Of a stretch of DNA of 64,000 nucleotides, positions 1 through 10,287 are shown one piece after another (the stretch's first letter is position 1; every line of letters starts with the position of its first letter). The DNA comes from Loxodes magnus. Taxonomy: Eukaryota; Ciliophora; Karyorelictea; Loxodida; Loxodidae. Below the pieces are notes generated by a model. That model searched no databases. It had not been told where the DNA came from and was given only the letters and a program-made list of their open reading frames with translations. The stretch spans positions 398,431 to 462,430 of the forward strand of contig CAMPDV010000234.1 of assembly GCA_946699065.1 (NCBI GenBank). Reading direction: 5' to 3'. Both the position numbers and the translations under genes were made by a program.

Positions 1-39
1 AGGCTAGTGTATTAAATCATATTTAGCATGCAAAAATAA

Positions 40-1670
40 TAATTGTAGTGAGAAATTATCTACCATTGTATCGATTTTCCTGAACCTTTACATTACTACA
101 CTATGAATATAATCTAGGGAAATGTGTATATCTTTCGAAGCAAAAACTCAGAGTAGCATCTCCTTAGCAATATTTTAAAGCTAAATGAAAAATGGATGTG
201 GTAGCAAGTTCAAATATTTGAATCCTTGTTGTAGAAAAGATTCGGAAATACAGCTGCTCAAAATCTAAATTTTTAGATAATATAGGGGATTAAGGATACT
301 CAGCAATTTAAAATGATATGTATAAGTACAATACAATTATTAGAATTTAAGAACAGGTCTCAGAAAATAAATTTCCAACTACCAAAAAAATAACATGTGA
401 CATAATTTATGGAAAATATTTATGCAAGTTTGATGGATAAACTATTTCAGGAGAACCAGTTAAATATGTTTTTTTGCTTTAGGATTCAATGTACGATTAC
501 TTTTCAGCAAAGATTAAGATTATCCAAGAAAACTCTTGCACTGTAATCTTTACGAATACGGAAATATTCTATAAATTTCATGAGTTATATATTTACATAA
601 TTACAATGATAAATAGATTTATTCTTACAATCTGAAAACTTTTTAATTTCTAGAAAAAGGAGAAATATCAAAGAATTGAGGGATAACTGCATTTAGCACA
701 GTTGATAATTTTATGGCTATTTACTTAGGATTATTTTGCGGGTTTTACTCTTAAGATGATTTTATATTAATAGATTTGAAATAATGAAAGGATATTAAAG
801 TCATCAAAGATAGTTAGGAAGATTTTAAGATTGGGATCATGTTATAATCCATTATAAGGGAATGCTAATGTTTTTTAACAGATTTCTTAAAGGATGTTTC
901 GATATAACTAAAAACTCTGCAAACTAATTATAAAATTTACGATATTCCTCAATATTGCAGTCCTAACTTAATTTTATTAGGAATGACCTTGTAGCTACTA
1001 ACTTACGAAAATTGAAATATAGAATGTTAATTTTATTCTCATGGTTCTTATGCAAAATAAAGTAAATAAATAGGATTTCCTTGTCTACCTGTTTTAAGAT
1101 GGGATAGGGATATAACTCTCTTACTTCCTTAACTTAAGGAAATTCAAATATCAAAATATGGTTTATACCAAACTCTTAGTATTAATTAATAAAATTAGTG
1201 AGCATTTCCGCAATCGTCCTAACTTATATATCTTGTAATTAAAAGCCTTACCAATACTCCTCCTTTCCAACCAACTATAAATTATCCTAGCCGTTAAAAT
1301 TTTTCACGCTTTTTTTGTTCTTACTCAGAAAGAACTTTGATAATTTACCATTCTAGCCCATTATAGAATTTTATTCTATTAATCATCAAAATCTTAAACT
1401 ATTAAGTTAAAATATCTTAAATATTTAGAATTTAATCTTTAATCTAAAAAGATTAAGTATTTCTTACCTTTAAAGAATATGAAGTGGCAATTAAGAATAT
1501 TCTTCTATCTTCTGAGCATAAATATTTACTGCATAGATAAGATTCTGGCTTTTAATTAGCTAGTTTGGTAAAGAAGCTGATAGTAGATATGCTCAAAAAG
1601 AATTTAATAAGAGATAAGCCAACTAAGGAAATGAGGAGAAAATTATACGGTGAAGATCGCTGGATTTACG
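40..1670 (+). other. Coding-like island, unidentified
   Basis: This stretch is less A+T-extreme than its surroundings and reads, with TAR=Q and TGA=W, as protein-like sequence on the + strand. The best early reading starts near position 52. A second protein-like reading in another frame ends near 1670, with FKEYEVAIKNILL at about 1470-1510. No domain is recognised, and no single frame is clearly right throughout. It ends where homology with block C begins (about 1671), so the island is unique to this copy. It could be a decayed gene, two exons or chance. Confidence 0.25.
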
Positions 1671-2800
1671 GATAAAACTCAATTCTAGTGTCCCATCAAA
1701 ATTCTCTTACAAGTTCCAGCAAGAAACTCTCATATTTTTAAGTTTATATCGTAACTAGCCGATACAATTAATTTCTAGTCACCAGATATCACTACAGATC
1801 AAACTCTTCCATAGTGTCCCATCAAAGTTTAGCCTAAAAGATAAATATTTACCTTTACTTTATTTTTATGCAAGTTAATAATTAATAAAGGTTAAGTGAA
1901 AACCTTGATTTCCTTTAATGCAGGAATTCTCAAATTTTCCATTTTAGTTGAATTTTTCATTACTTATGGATCTTATTTTGGGGTTAATTTTTAGATTTTT
2001 TCTAAGCTACTCAATAGTAAGCTTTATACAGTTTCATGACTTGCTCTCTCATTTGAATTTTAAGTTCAAAATTTTTCAAATAAAATCTTATAATCCTGAG
2101 GAAATTCCTCAGGAATTTTTTCTCTATCTCCAGCTTTTATATCCTCTCTTATAGATAAGTTATCAGCTTCTTAATAGGACACTTAATTAGTTGCTATTTC
2201 CCAAAAAATGACTCCCAAAGCAAAAATATCTGGTTTATTTACTGTATTTAGGCTTTAAGCACATCAATTCAGGAGCTATCTAACGAATGTTGCTTAGTTA
2301 AGTTTTTGATTCGAAAGATTAAGTTTCCATTCTCACTTTCGACAAATTAAAACCTGTTATTTTAGCTCTTAAATTCTTGTCCAGCAATATGTTATTACTC
2401 TTAAGATCTCTGTGAATAATATTCTTCTCGATAATACACTCTAGACATATCCAAGCTTATGTTATATCTGATTTTCTATGATAGATATTGCTTATTTTAT
2501 ATAAGCTAGTATAAATTGTAAGGCAGATATTCCAATACCAAACACAGCAGCTAAGGACAGTACTCATATAAAGATACTATTAGGATGATGCATCTTTTAG
2601 GTATTGATAGCTCCTATTCCATCTCTTTCTTAGCTGCCTAAGATAAGCTTTAATTGTAAAACTCTTTATCGCTATTAATGTTCTTCCTTCAGTAAAGCTT
2701 TTCAAAAAACTCTAAAGCCACCCTTAGCAATCTCATCTATTTTCTAAATGTTAGAAACTTAGATAATATAATCCTAGCTAATCTACGAAACAGTTGATTA
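1671..2800 (-). pseudogene. Protein kinase–WD40 gene, decayed copy (block A)
   Basis: On the minus strand, read with TAR=Q and TGA=W, this encodes a TKL-like protein kinase followed by the start of WD40 repeats. From the N-terminal side there is a glycine-rich loop remnant (AKGGFRVFWKA), an AIKSF lysine motif, the catalytic loop [12 protein letters not shown], a degraded DFG motif (TGFNLSK in place of DFGLSK), IAPEL for APE, and a C-lobe (KPDIFALGVIFWEIATNQ). A GHQNWVLS WD40 blade lies near 1671-1700. Pieces fall in different frames, so at least two indels are present. The copy is cut at about 1671, where block C (57467-58900) continues into more WD40 blades. The changed DFG and the frameshifts argue against a working kinase. 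Family assignment is confident; the loss of function is inferred. Confidence 0.75.
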
Positions 2801-3264
2801 TAGATAAAAAGATGAAAACTCTTAAATAAGTAAATAAAATTGAATTTATCAAGTACTAAAAAAATGGCACTATTGAAATTATAAAATAAAGGTTCTACTA
2901 TTAATTAAAAAAACATATTATTAATTAATTAAAGAGAATAATATAAAAAGGATTATTTGGTATATTTTATGAGAAATTAAAATAGTTTTGAAAAGTGTAA
3001 AATTTAATTAAGTTTAACAAAATAGAAATAATCTAATTCTCAATTAGTTTTTAACTAAAAAACTGTAATCACATAATAAAATAGTAAAGAGATTATAAAA
3101 TTTTAGAGAATTAACTTATTTATTGCTAAATAACTAGATATCTTATTTATTACAATGTAAAAATCAGAACTATGTAAAAATTAACTATTTTTGCTTAACT
3201 GCTAAATTTAACTTATTCTCCAGTTTTATAAAAAAAATAATATAAAAATTTAAGTTTTTGAGTT
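2801..3264. other. A+T-rich spacer between kinase gene and 18S fragment
   Basis: Very A+T-rich with no coding signal. It is almost base-for-base identical to 58901-59388 in block C, so it belongs to the duplicated block. The 18S fragment starts abruptly at its end. Confidence 0.7.
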
Positions 3265-4042
3265 AAGGGATCCAAGACGATCAGATACCGTCCTAGTCTT
3301 AACCATAAATTATGCCGACTAGGGATCGGGGAAACCGTATAAATCTCCTCTGCACCTTCCGAGAAATCAAAGTCTTTGGATTCTTGAGAGAGTATGGTCG
3401 CAAGACTGAAACTTAAAGGAATTTACGGAAGGGCACCACAAGAAGTGGAACCTGCGGCTTAATTTGACTCAACACGGGGAAACTTACCAAGTTCAGACAT
3501 AGTAAGGATTGACAGATTGAGAGTTCTTTCTTGATTCTATGGGTGGTGGTACATGGCCGTTCTTAGTTGGTGGAGTGATCTGTCTGGTTAATTCTGATAA
3601 CGAACGGCACCTCAACCTGCTAAATAGACTCTTTCTATCCGAGGAAGTTGTCTTCTTAGAGGGACTTCCAGCTTTTAGTTGGAGGAAGTGTGAGGCAATA
3701 ACAGGTCTGTGATGCCCTTAGATGTCCTGTGCCGCACGCGCGCTACAATGCACTAACCAATGAGTTTCTAAGTATAGCTACTCCGGCAACCTCGTAACTG
3801 CGTCGTAGTTGGGATTGGTCCTTGCTATTCTTGGTCATCAACTAGGAATTCCTAGTAAGCGCAAGTCATCAGCTTGCACTGATTAAGTTCCTCCCCTTTG
3901 TACACACCGTCCGTCGCTTCTACCGATTTCGAGTGATCAGGTGAACCTCTCGGACTAATGGGAAGCTAATTGAACCTTATCACTTAGAGGAAGGAGAAGT
4001 TGTAACAAGATATTCGTAGGTGAACCTGCGGATGGATCATTA
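3265..4042 (+). rRNA. 18S rRNA, 3' part only (block A)
   Basis: Starts abruptly at AAGGGATCCAAGACGATCAG, the universal segment upstream of 'GTCGTAGTCTTAACCATAAA', and runs to the canonical GGATCATTA 3' end. It contains the 'TTAATTTGACTCAACACGGG' and 'TTGTACACACCG' regions; the latter reads CCGTCCGTCG where copies B and C have CCGCCCGTCG. Roughly the 5' half of 18S is missing. Upstream is non-rDNA sequence shared with block C, so the truncation predates the duplication. A small duplication (GGTGGTGG versus GGTGG in block B) is also seen. Confidence 0.95.
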
Positions 4043-4139
4043 ACATTAATATCAAACATTACAAAAATCAAATCTATTTACAGCTTTATGCTGCTTTTCA
4101 TTTTATCAAATATATAAACCTAAACAAAACAAAAACCCC
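4043..4139 (+). other. ITS1 (block A)
   Basis: About 97 bp of A+T-rich spacer between the 18S 3' end and 5.8S. It is nearly identical in all three blocks. Very short ITS1 sequences are typical of ciliates. Confidence 0.85.
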
Positions 4140-4288
4140 AACAATAGATGCCTAAGCTCTGGCGTCGATGAAGGACGCAGCGAAGCACGAAATTCAATGC
4201 GAATTGCAGGATTTCGTGAGTCATCAGGTTTCCCAACGCAACAAGCACCTTGGGGAAACTCAAAGTATGTTCCTTTCAGTATCATATA
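4140..4288 (+). rRNA. 5.8S rRNA (block A)
   Basis: Contains the conserved core CGTCGATGAAGGACGCAGCGA and GAATTGCAGGATTTCGTGAG. The ends are estimated to within a few bases from the eukaryotic pattern. It is the best preserved rRNA gene of the block. Confidence 0.85.
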
Positions 4289-4353
4289 AAATACAAATGT
4301 AAGTGAATAAGAATTCTCTTACCAAGTGAAAAAACTGAGTATATGTATTTGTG
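4289..4353 (+). other. ITS2 (block A)
   Basis: About 65 bp between 5.8S and 28S, nearly invariant among the three blocks. It is much shorter than in most eukaryotes. Confidence 0.75.
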
Positions 4354-6166
4354 ATTTGAGGGGAGCAAAATAGCCCGCTGAACTTAAGCATATCAATAAG
4401 CGGAGTAAAAGAAACTAACAAGGGTGGCCTTAGTAACGGATAATGAAGTGGTCAAAGCCCACTTGTAAATCTTCGGAATTATCAAAGTTAGGGAGGAATG
4501 GTGTTGGATTGATTGACCAAATTGGTCAGGAATGACACGTCATAGAGGGTGATAACCCCGTGAGGTTCAATTAGATTGAAAACCAAACTATCTAAGAGTC
4601 GGACAGCTTGAGATTGCTGTCCAAAGTGCGAGGTAAACTCCTCGTAAGGCTAAATACGTCCAGAGTTCAATAGTGCACAAGTACCGTGAGGGAAAAGTGA
4701 AAAGTACTTTGAAAAGAGAGTTAAAAGACCTGAAATAGTTGGAGAGGAAGCTTTGAGTCTACAATAAATCTGAGCAAAGCTTTGAAAAGAAGTATTGCAA
4801 GGATATAATGGACAGATCGTCCCGTCTTGAAACACAGTCCAAGGAATCTAGCTATATCGCGAGTCTGTGCAAGTAAATATGTAGGTGAAATGAAAGTGAT
4901 TGGGCAGGACGAAGCCAGGGAAAATTCTGGTGGAGGTTCGTGTAGGTGCTGACGTGCAAATCGCTCTATGGACCTGAGTATAGGGGCGAAGACTCATCGA
5001 AACATCTATTAGTTGGTTCCCTCTGAAGTTTCCCTCAGGATAGCTGGAACTTTTCGTGGTATCCGGTAAAGCCAATGAATAGAGGTTCGAGAGAAGTAAC
5101 TTCTTCCTCCTATTATCAAACTTTAAATGGGTTCAGTAACGTTTCATAAATGAACGTGACATGACATAAATGTCCCTAGTGGGACAATCCTGGTAAGCAG
5201 AACTGTCGATGAGGCCCAACCTGAAATGGAGTTAAGGCGAAAGAACCCGTCTGCAAGTAAGGGTGTTAGTCCATTTAGACAGTAGAATGGTGGCCATGGA
5301 AGTCAGAACCCGCTAAGCAGTGTGTAATAACTCACCTACAGAATGGACTAGCCCTGAAAATGGAAGTTGCGAAAGGCGGGTGCCCATACTCTGCCCTCTG
5401 GTGTGGGAGGGCGTAGTATCTGCATGGAGGTAATTCTGTGAAGAGTTATGGAGCAGGTATTAGTGCAGATCTCGGTGGTAGTAGCAAGTATTCCAATGCC
5501 AACTTGGAAGACTGAAGTGGAGAAGGTTTTCATGAGAACCGCACTGGATCATGAGTCACCCGATCCTAACCTTACGAGGGAAAGGGAATATGGTTAATAT
5601 TCCATAGGTACTTACTACATAGTGGCGACACAATATGCTGCAATATGTCGGGGGAGAGTTGTCTTTTCTGTCTAACATACATGTGCGCCTGGATCCATTA
5701 CGGCGAGGGAGGCGTGATTTATGGAAGAGTAGTAAACTGTATGTGTTGTCTGGAGCACCAACTACGATCCATGAAACTTGTGGCATGTAATATGTAGGAG
5801 TATTCGTACCTATACCGCAGCTGGTCTCCAAGGTTAGCAGCCTCTAGTCAATAGAATAATGTAGGTAAGGGAAGTCGGCAAATTAGATCTGTAACTTCGG
5901 GAGAAAGATTGACTCTGAGGGCCAGGTAGAAGTCTCCACTGGAGGGCTTGTGTAACTTAATTTTCACGGAAGTGGGAGCTTGTCGCCATGAACGAAGGTG
6001 GTCGGCCCTGCGGCGAATGGCCACCTCAGAACTGGAGCGGCAGGAGGAATCCGACTGTTTAATTAAAACAAAGCATTGTGAAGGTGATATGTTAACACAA
6101 TGTGATTTCTGCCCAGTGTTCTGAAAGTCAAGGTGATGAGATTCAACAAAGCGCGAGTAAACGGCA

Positions 6167-6203
<37 letters not shown>

Positions 6204-6567
6204 TCGTTATCTAATTAGTGACGTGCATGAATGGATTAACAAGATTCCTACTGTCCCTATCTACTACCTAGCGAAGTCATAGCCAAGGGAACGGACTTGG
6301 CATGATCGACGGGGAAAGAAGACTCTGTTGAGTTTTACTCTAGTCTGGAGTGTAGAGTGGCATAGGAAGCGTAGAATAAGTGGGAAGCCGCGATCTTGAA
6401 ATATCACTACTAATGTCACTTTACTTATCCTGTCATGCAGTAACTTTCTATTAATGTAACTGGGTGGGAGAAACCGTTAGGTGGGGAGTTTGGCTGGGGC
6501 GGTACATCTGTTAAAAAATAACACAGGTGTCCTACGGCCAGCTCAGAACGGACAGAAACCGCTCGCA
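4354..6567 (+). rRNA. 28S rRNA, 3'-truncated (block A)
   Basis: Starts near GATTTGAGGGGAGC and shows CCGCTGAACTTAAGCATATC, the usual 28S 5' landmark. It runs through domains I-IV and part of V. It lacks the roughly 70-nt segment carrying ACGAAAGATGGTAAGTTATG that block C keeps (61008-61081). At GACAGAAACCGCTC it switches into GTACCTAG spacer repeats, losing all sequence that block B has at 33575-34222, which includes the peptidyl-transferase and sarcin-ricin regions. A functional 28S from this copy is therefore very unlikely. Standard-code ORFs on the opposite strand here are shadows. Confidence 0.95.
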
Positions 6568-6700
6568 GTCGTACCTAGTTGTACCGAATACATGTACCTA
6601 TTAATACCTAGTTAAAAAGAAGTTGTATCTAATAGTACCTAATCTTACCTAGTAGTACCTAGTTGTACCGAGTAGTACCTAGTCTTTCCTTTAGTTACTT
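6568..6700. repeat. IGS short repeats, GTACCTAG type (block A)
   Basis: Irregular tandem copies of an approximately 11-bp unit such as TAGTACCTAGT and TTGTACCGAG directly follow the 28S truncation. They also occur in block B (34262-34470) and block C (62760-62865). GTAC and CTAG make the unit partly palindromic. Confidence 0.85.
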
Positions 6701-7450
6701 ATCTTTGTATCATCTATCTAGGGTTTTACATCGAGATTCTCATTACTATCTCTGCTGGGGTTTTACTTACTTTAACTTACTTTGATTATTAAAGTACATA
6801 ATTTCAAATTTTTTCAAATTTGAAATAAAAGATGCTAAAGACCCAACTTGAAAAGGTATTGACACTTGACTATTTAATGATGATGAAGAAGAGATGAATT
6901 TTTAAGTGCTAATCAGTAGAAGAAGGATAGAGATAAAAGAATGAAAAGAGTAGTAAAAAGCATTAATAAGAAGATTTCTTGGACTCTAAAGGAAGTGAAA
7001 ATTTCAAATTAATGAAAATTTGAAAAAAGAGAAAGCAAGAGAAAAAGTTTTGATAGATGAAGAATGGAACGAAGATGATGATACTTAAGTATTAAGCACT
7101 TTAAATGCTTCCGTTTGAGAAAAGATGATTCAATATAAGTAGATAAAAAGTAGAAAAGAGACTTGTAAGCTTAAAATGATGTGCTTAATGAATGAGTTAT
7201 GTGTGACAAAAGCGTGAATCTAAAATTGAGAAATGCATATATAAGAAATGAAGGATGGCTAAGAAGGTAAAAAGATCTTGATGTCTATAGTGGTTTAGTG
7301 TATATTTTTTAAGACAAGTAGGGGTAAAAGGTGGGCTGTAGTATGGATATTTGAAGGGTAGGTTTATGAAACATAAATGAAGGGGGAGGAAAGGAGTATA
7401 TAGAAAAAGTGGATGGAAATAGAAAAAGTGGATGGAAATAGAAAAGTATA
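6701..7450. promoter_or_regulatory. rDNA intergenic spacer with candidate Pol I promoter (block A)
   Basis: Spacer conserved among the three blocks up to the 18S 5' end. The last about 60 bp carry GGAGTATATAG followed by AAAAAGTGGATGGAAATAG, which is duplicated in tandem here and single in blocks B and C. Its position just before 18S and its conservation suggest the Pol I core promoter or transcription start. This is inference. Confidence 0.5.
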
Positions 7451-7545
7451 AATCTGGTTGATCCTGTCTAAATGAGGCAATAAATAACGACACTGGGCTT
7501 CGTCTCGATGATTGGAGATTCAGTGTCTCTTACCTAAGGTTATTT
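7451..7545 (+). rRNA. 18S rRNA 5' piece with internal deletion (block A)
   Basis: Begins AATCTGGTTGATCCTG, the 18S 5' end, then jumps directly to AATGAGGCAATAAATAACGA, which lies about 350 nt further on in block C. The breakpoint falls between two ATCCTG direct repeats (63616 and 63963 in block C). The piece fades out after ACCTAAGG near 7545 into A+T-rich sequence. The rest of 18S is not downstream. Confidence 0.9.
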
Positions 7546-7770
7546 TCTCTTTTCGAATTTTTAGATAGGAGAGTGCCCCATCTTTTATGATTTGGTCCCC
7601 TTTATTTTGGATATAAACCATCTCTTTTTCCTTATTCCCTAAGAGAAATTAATCTTTATTAGTTTGCATTTTATTAATAAATTAAATTTAATAATTAAAT
7701 TTTAAATATTTTAATTTTTATTTCATTGTAATTAGTTTCTAAATACTAAAACTAATTTTATTTTTTATAA

Positions 7771-10287
7771 ATGGATATGTAACAGTGTCCTAACTGTAGA
7801 AATGCTTTCGATTAAGGTTAGTTTTAAGCCAAGCATCTTCCTTGCAACTGTGTTTAATGTTTCAACTGTCTAAGTGCCATATATCAGCTTACGAGAATGG
7901 TATATTGTATAAATCACCAGCAAACTTTTATTATAAGTCCTTAGGATCTACAAAACTATATGGTACAATAACCAATATAGCCGTAATTGCCTCGACAACC
8001 TCGTGCATTGGATTTAGTATGGCTAAATCAGTAAATCGATTGGTTATAGGACTAATAGAATTAGAAATAAGAGCAGCTATAGTTTATAAGAAATGCTATC
8101 AATGGTGTTAGTTAGTAGTGGAATAATATCTGCTAGTAGGTAATTAAATGAATATTCAAGATCTTGATAGAATAATATACTTAAAGAGTTAATAAGATTA
8201 AGAGTTTACTGAATCGATTATCGGAACTCAACATTCAATAATAATAGTAATAGCGCTAGCATATCCACCAGTAGGCAAATCAGTATTGGCTATAAGAATA
8301 ATAGTAGTAATTTACGGATATCTTAAGAGAAATCAATGTGATGAAGTAAGAATAGAATATGAATTTGAGTGCTTAAGGTTTGCGATACAATATTCAGTAT
8401 TATTTCTTAAATGCCTTCAATTTTCTGAGAGATCATTCATAGGGTTAGATATTAACTCAGTAAAAAGCCAGTTAGTTAATAGAATCTTATTTCAGTTAAT
8501 AAAATGTAATAAGTGGTTTATGTCAAGATCAATAATAATAATAGTAATTTCAGCAAAAACAATTATAGGATCTTCAATAATAAGAAATTGAATAAAATCA
8601 ATAATTATAATACTTATATTAAGACTAAGCCTCCCTAAGACACTAAAGTTAAGGCAAATAATAAGTTTAAGAGTAACTAATATAAAAAGACTAATCTCAG
8701 TTTAAAATATGCCAAGAAGTTTCTAATACTGCTTTAAGTAATGATTATCAGTTACTTCAATATATCCTTGAACTTTAGTTAGAGTAATAGAACTTTTAAG
8801 TTCAATAGCTTTAAGAATAGCCAAACTTGATAAAATAAGCCTTAGTGAATTTCAATAACTTAACATTCGAATAGTTAAATCAAATTTTAGACCAACTAAT
8901 ACAACAACAAAGTATTGATATCTAATATTTGAAGTAACATCCTTTAAATCACTCAAGCTTAACCTTTTAGACCTAAATCTTATTATAATTATCTAGGGTA
9001 TCCAATTAATAACTGGCTGATAAATTAAATTAGGTGTTAGACTTATCTAGAACATCATAGAAAGTATCGTAGGTATCATCGAATGTGATAACGATACTTA
9101 ACTACCTGAATGTTAAGTTTGCATCGTAATAAAATTTCTCCGACATGAGATTATTGCAAGCAGATCTATCGGACATGACATTTACTGAATGTGATTTCTC
9201 CAATTCAAGTTTCCATCAATGTAATTTAAGGAATACTAAGTTTATCGGTTGTGTATTGAGTAATGCTGATCTTTCCGATATAGCAACTGAGTATCCTCAT
9301 GAACTTAGAGGTCATTCCTACGGCATCAACTCAATAGCTATCTCTCCTGACAATCAATATATCATCACTGGTTCAGGTGATGAAACAATTAAGATCTGAG
9401 ATTATTAAGCATCTGCCTTAATCAATACTTTATCCGGACATACTTCTTCTGTTAACTCGGTAGTAATCTCCTCTGACTCTAGATATATAGTATCAGCATC
9501 ATCTGACACAACCATAAAGATTTGGAATTTCCCTGATGGTACTCTCCTGAGAACTTTAGAGGGACATACTGATTATGTTACATCGGTAGTAATCTCCTAT
9601 GACTCTAGTTATATCATATCAGCATCTGATGACAAAACTATTAAGATATGAAAGTTATAAAGTTCATTTTGGGATTTTTTATCTAGTTCCTGTGTTAAAA
9701 CTTTAGAGGGACATACTTCTCGTATTACCTCGGTAGTAATCTCCTTTGACTCTAGATATATTATATCAGCATCATGAGACAAAACCATAAAGATCTGAAA
9801 TTTCCCTGATGGTACTCTCCTGAGAACTTTAGAGGGACATACTTCTGATATTACCTCGGTAGTAATCTCCAATGACTCTAGATATATCATATCAGCATCT
9901 GGTGACTCAACCATAAAGATATGGTCTTTTTCAGCTGGTTAGTGTGTATTAACTTTGAGTGGTCATAATTATCCAATATGGTCGTTGGCATTATCAAAGG
10001 ATTCGAGATGGATCTATTCTGGAGATAATGGTTACTTGAGAAGATGGAATGTACAGAGGTTGTTAAGTGTTGATGAATCTGTGGGATAGGTAGGTGTCAA
10101 TTTAATTAATTTAATAATAAAGTAGTTGGATTGGAATAGTGTATATGCTTCCTATGGAATGAGATTGAGTGATTGTGAAGTAAGCAACATATAGATGAGT
10201 GAGTAGGACTTGAATAGAAGTATGAGATGAGATGTTTTTATTAAATTAATGAACTTATTAAATTAATATATTTATTTAGACTAATGA
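7771..10287 (+). CDS. RING-like–coiled coil–pentapeptide–WD40 protein (block A copy)
   Basis: One uninterrupted frame of about 838 residues if TAA/TAG=Q and TGA=W, ending at a TAA-TGA pair (10282-10287). The start ATG at 7771 follows A+T-rich leader. Residues 6-49 form a RING-like zinc site: C-P-N-C, then LPC-N-C-V-Q-C-F-N-C, then C-x2-H, with Cys where a RING usually has His. Residues about 60-440 are glutamine-rich and probably coiled coil. Residues about 459-505 show pentapeptide-like repeats (QADLS, CDFSN, CNLRN, NADLS). Residues about 508-765 hold six WD40 blades (GHT...SAS.D.TIKIW). The layout recalls TRIM-type E3 ubiquitin ligases with a WD40 substrate-recognition end; that function is inferred. 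It follows an 18S fragment in the same orientation. Block B has a close paralogue and 48490-50520 a decayed one. Confidence 0.9.

Noticed and set aside
1948..2154. 68-aa standard-code ORF on the + strand
   Set aside because: It is antisense to the C-lobe of the decayed kinase gene, which has clear motifs on the other strand.
4354..6567. Group I intron or R2-like insertion inside 28S
   Set aside because: The copies differ by deletions of conserved rRNA, not by insertions with intron or RT signatures.
7394..7450. CRISPR-like direct repeats
   Set aside because: Only two copies of a 19-bp unit without spacers, in a eukaryotic rDNA spacer; no array or cas genes anywhere.
9145..9399. An 84-aa standard-code gene of its own
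   Set aside because: It is only the pentapeptide/first-blade part of the larger 7771-10287 frame; it ends at a TGA that occupies the invariant Trp position.
9609..9914. 101-aa minus-strand ORF with repeated SKEITTEVI motifs
   Set aside because: It is the antisense of the WD40 repeats; its internal repetition comes from the blades on the + strand.
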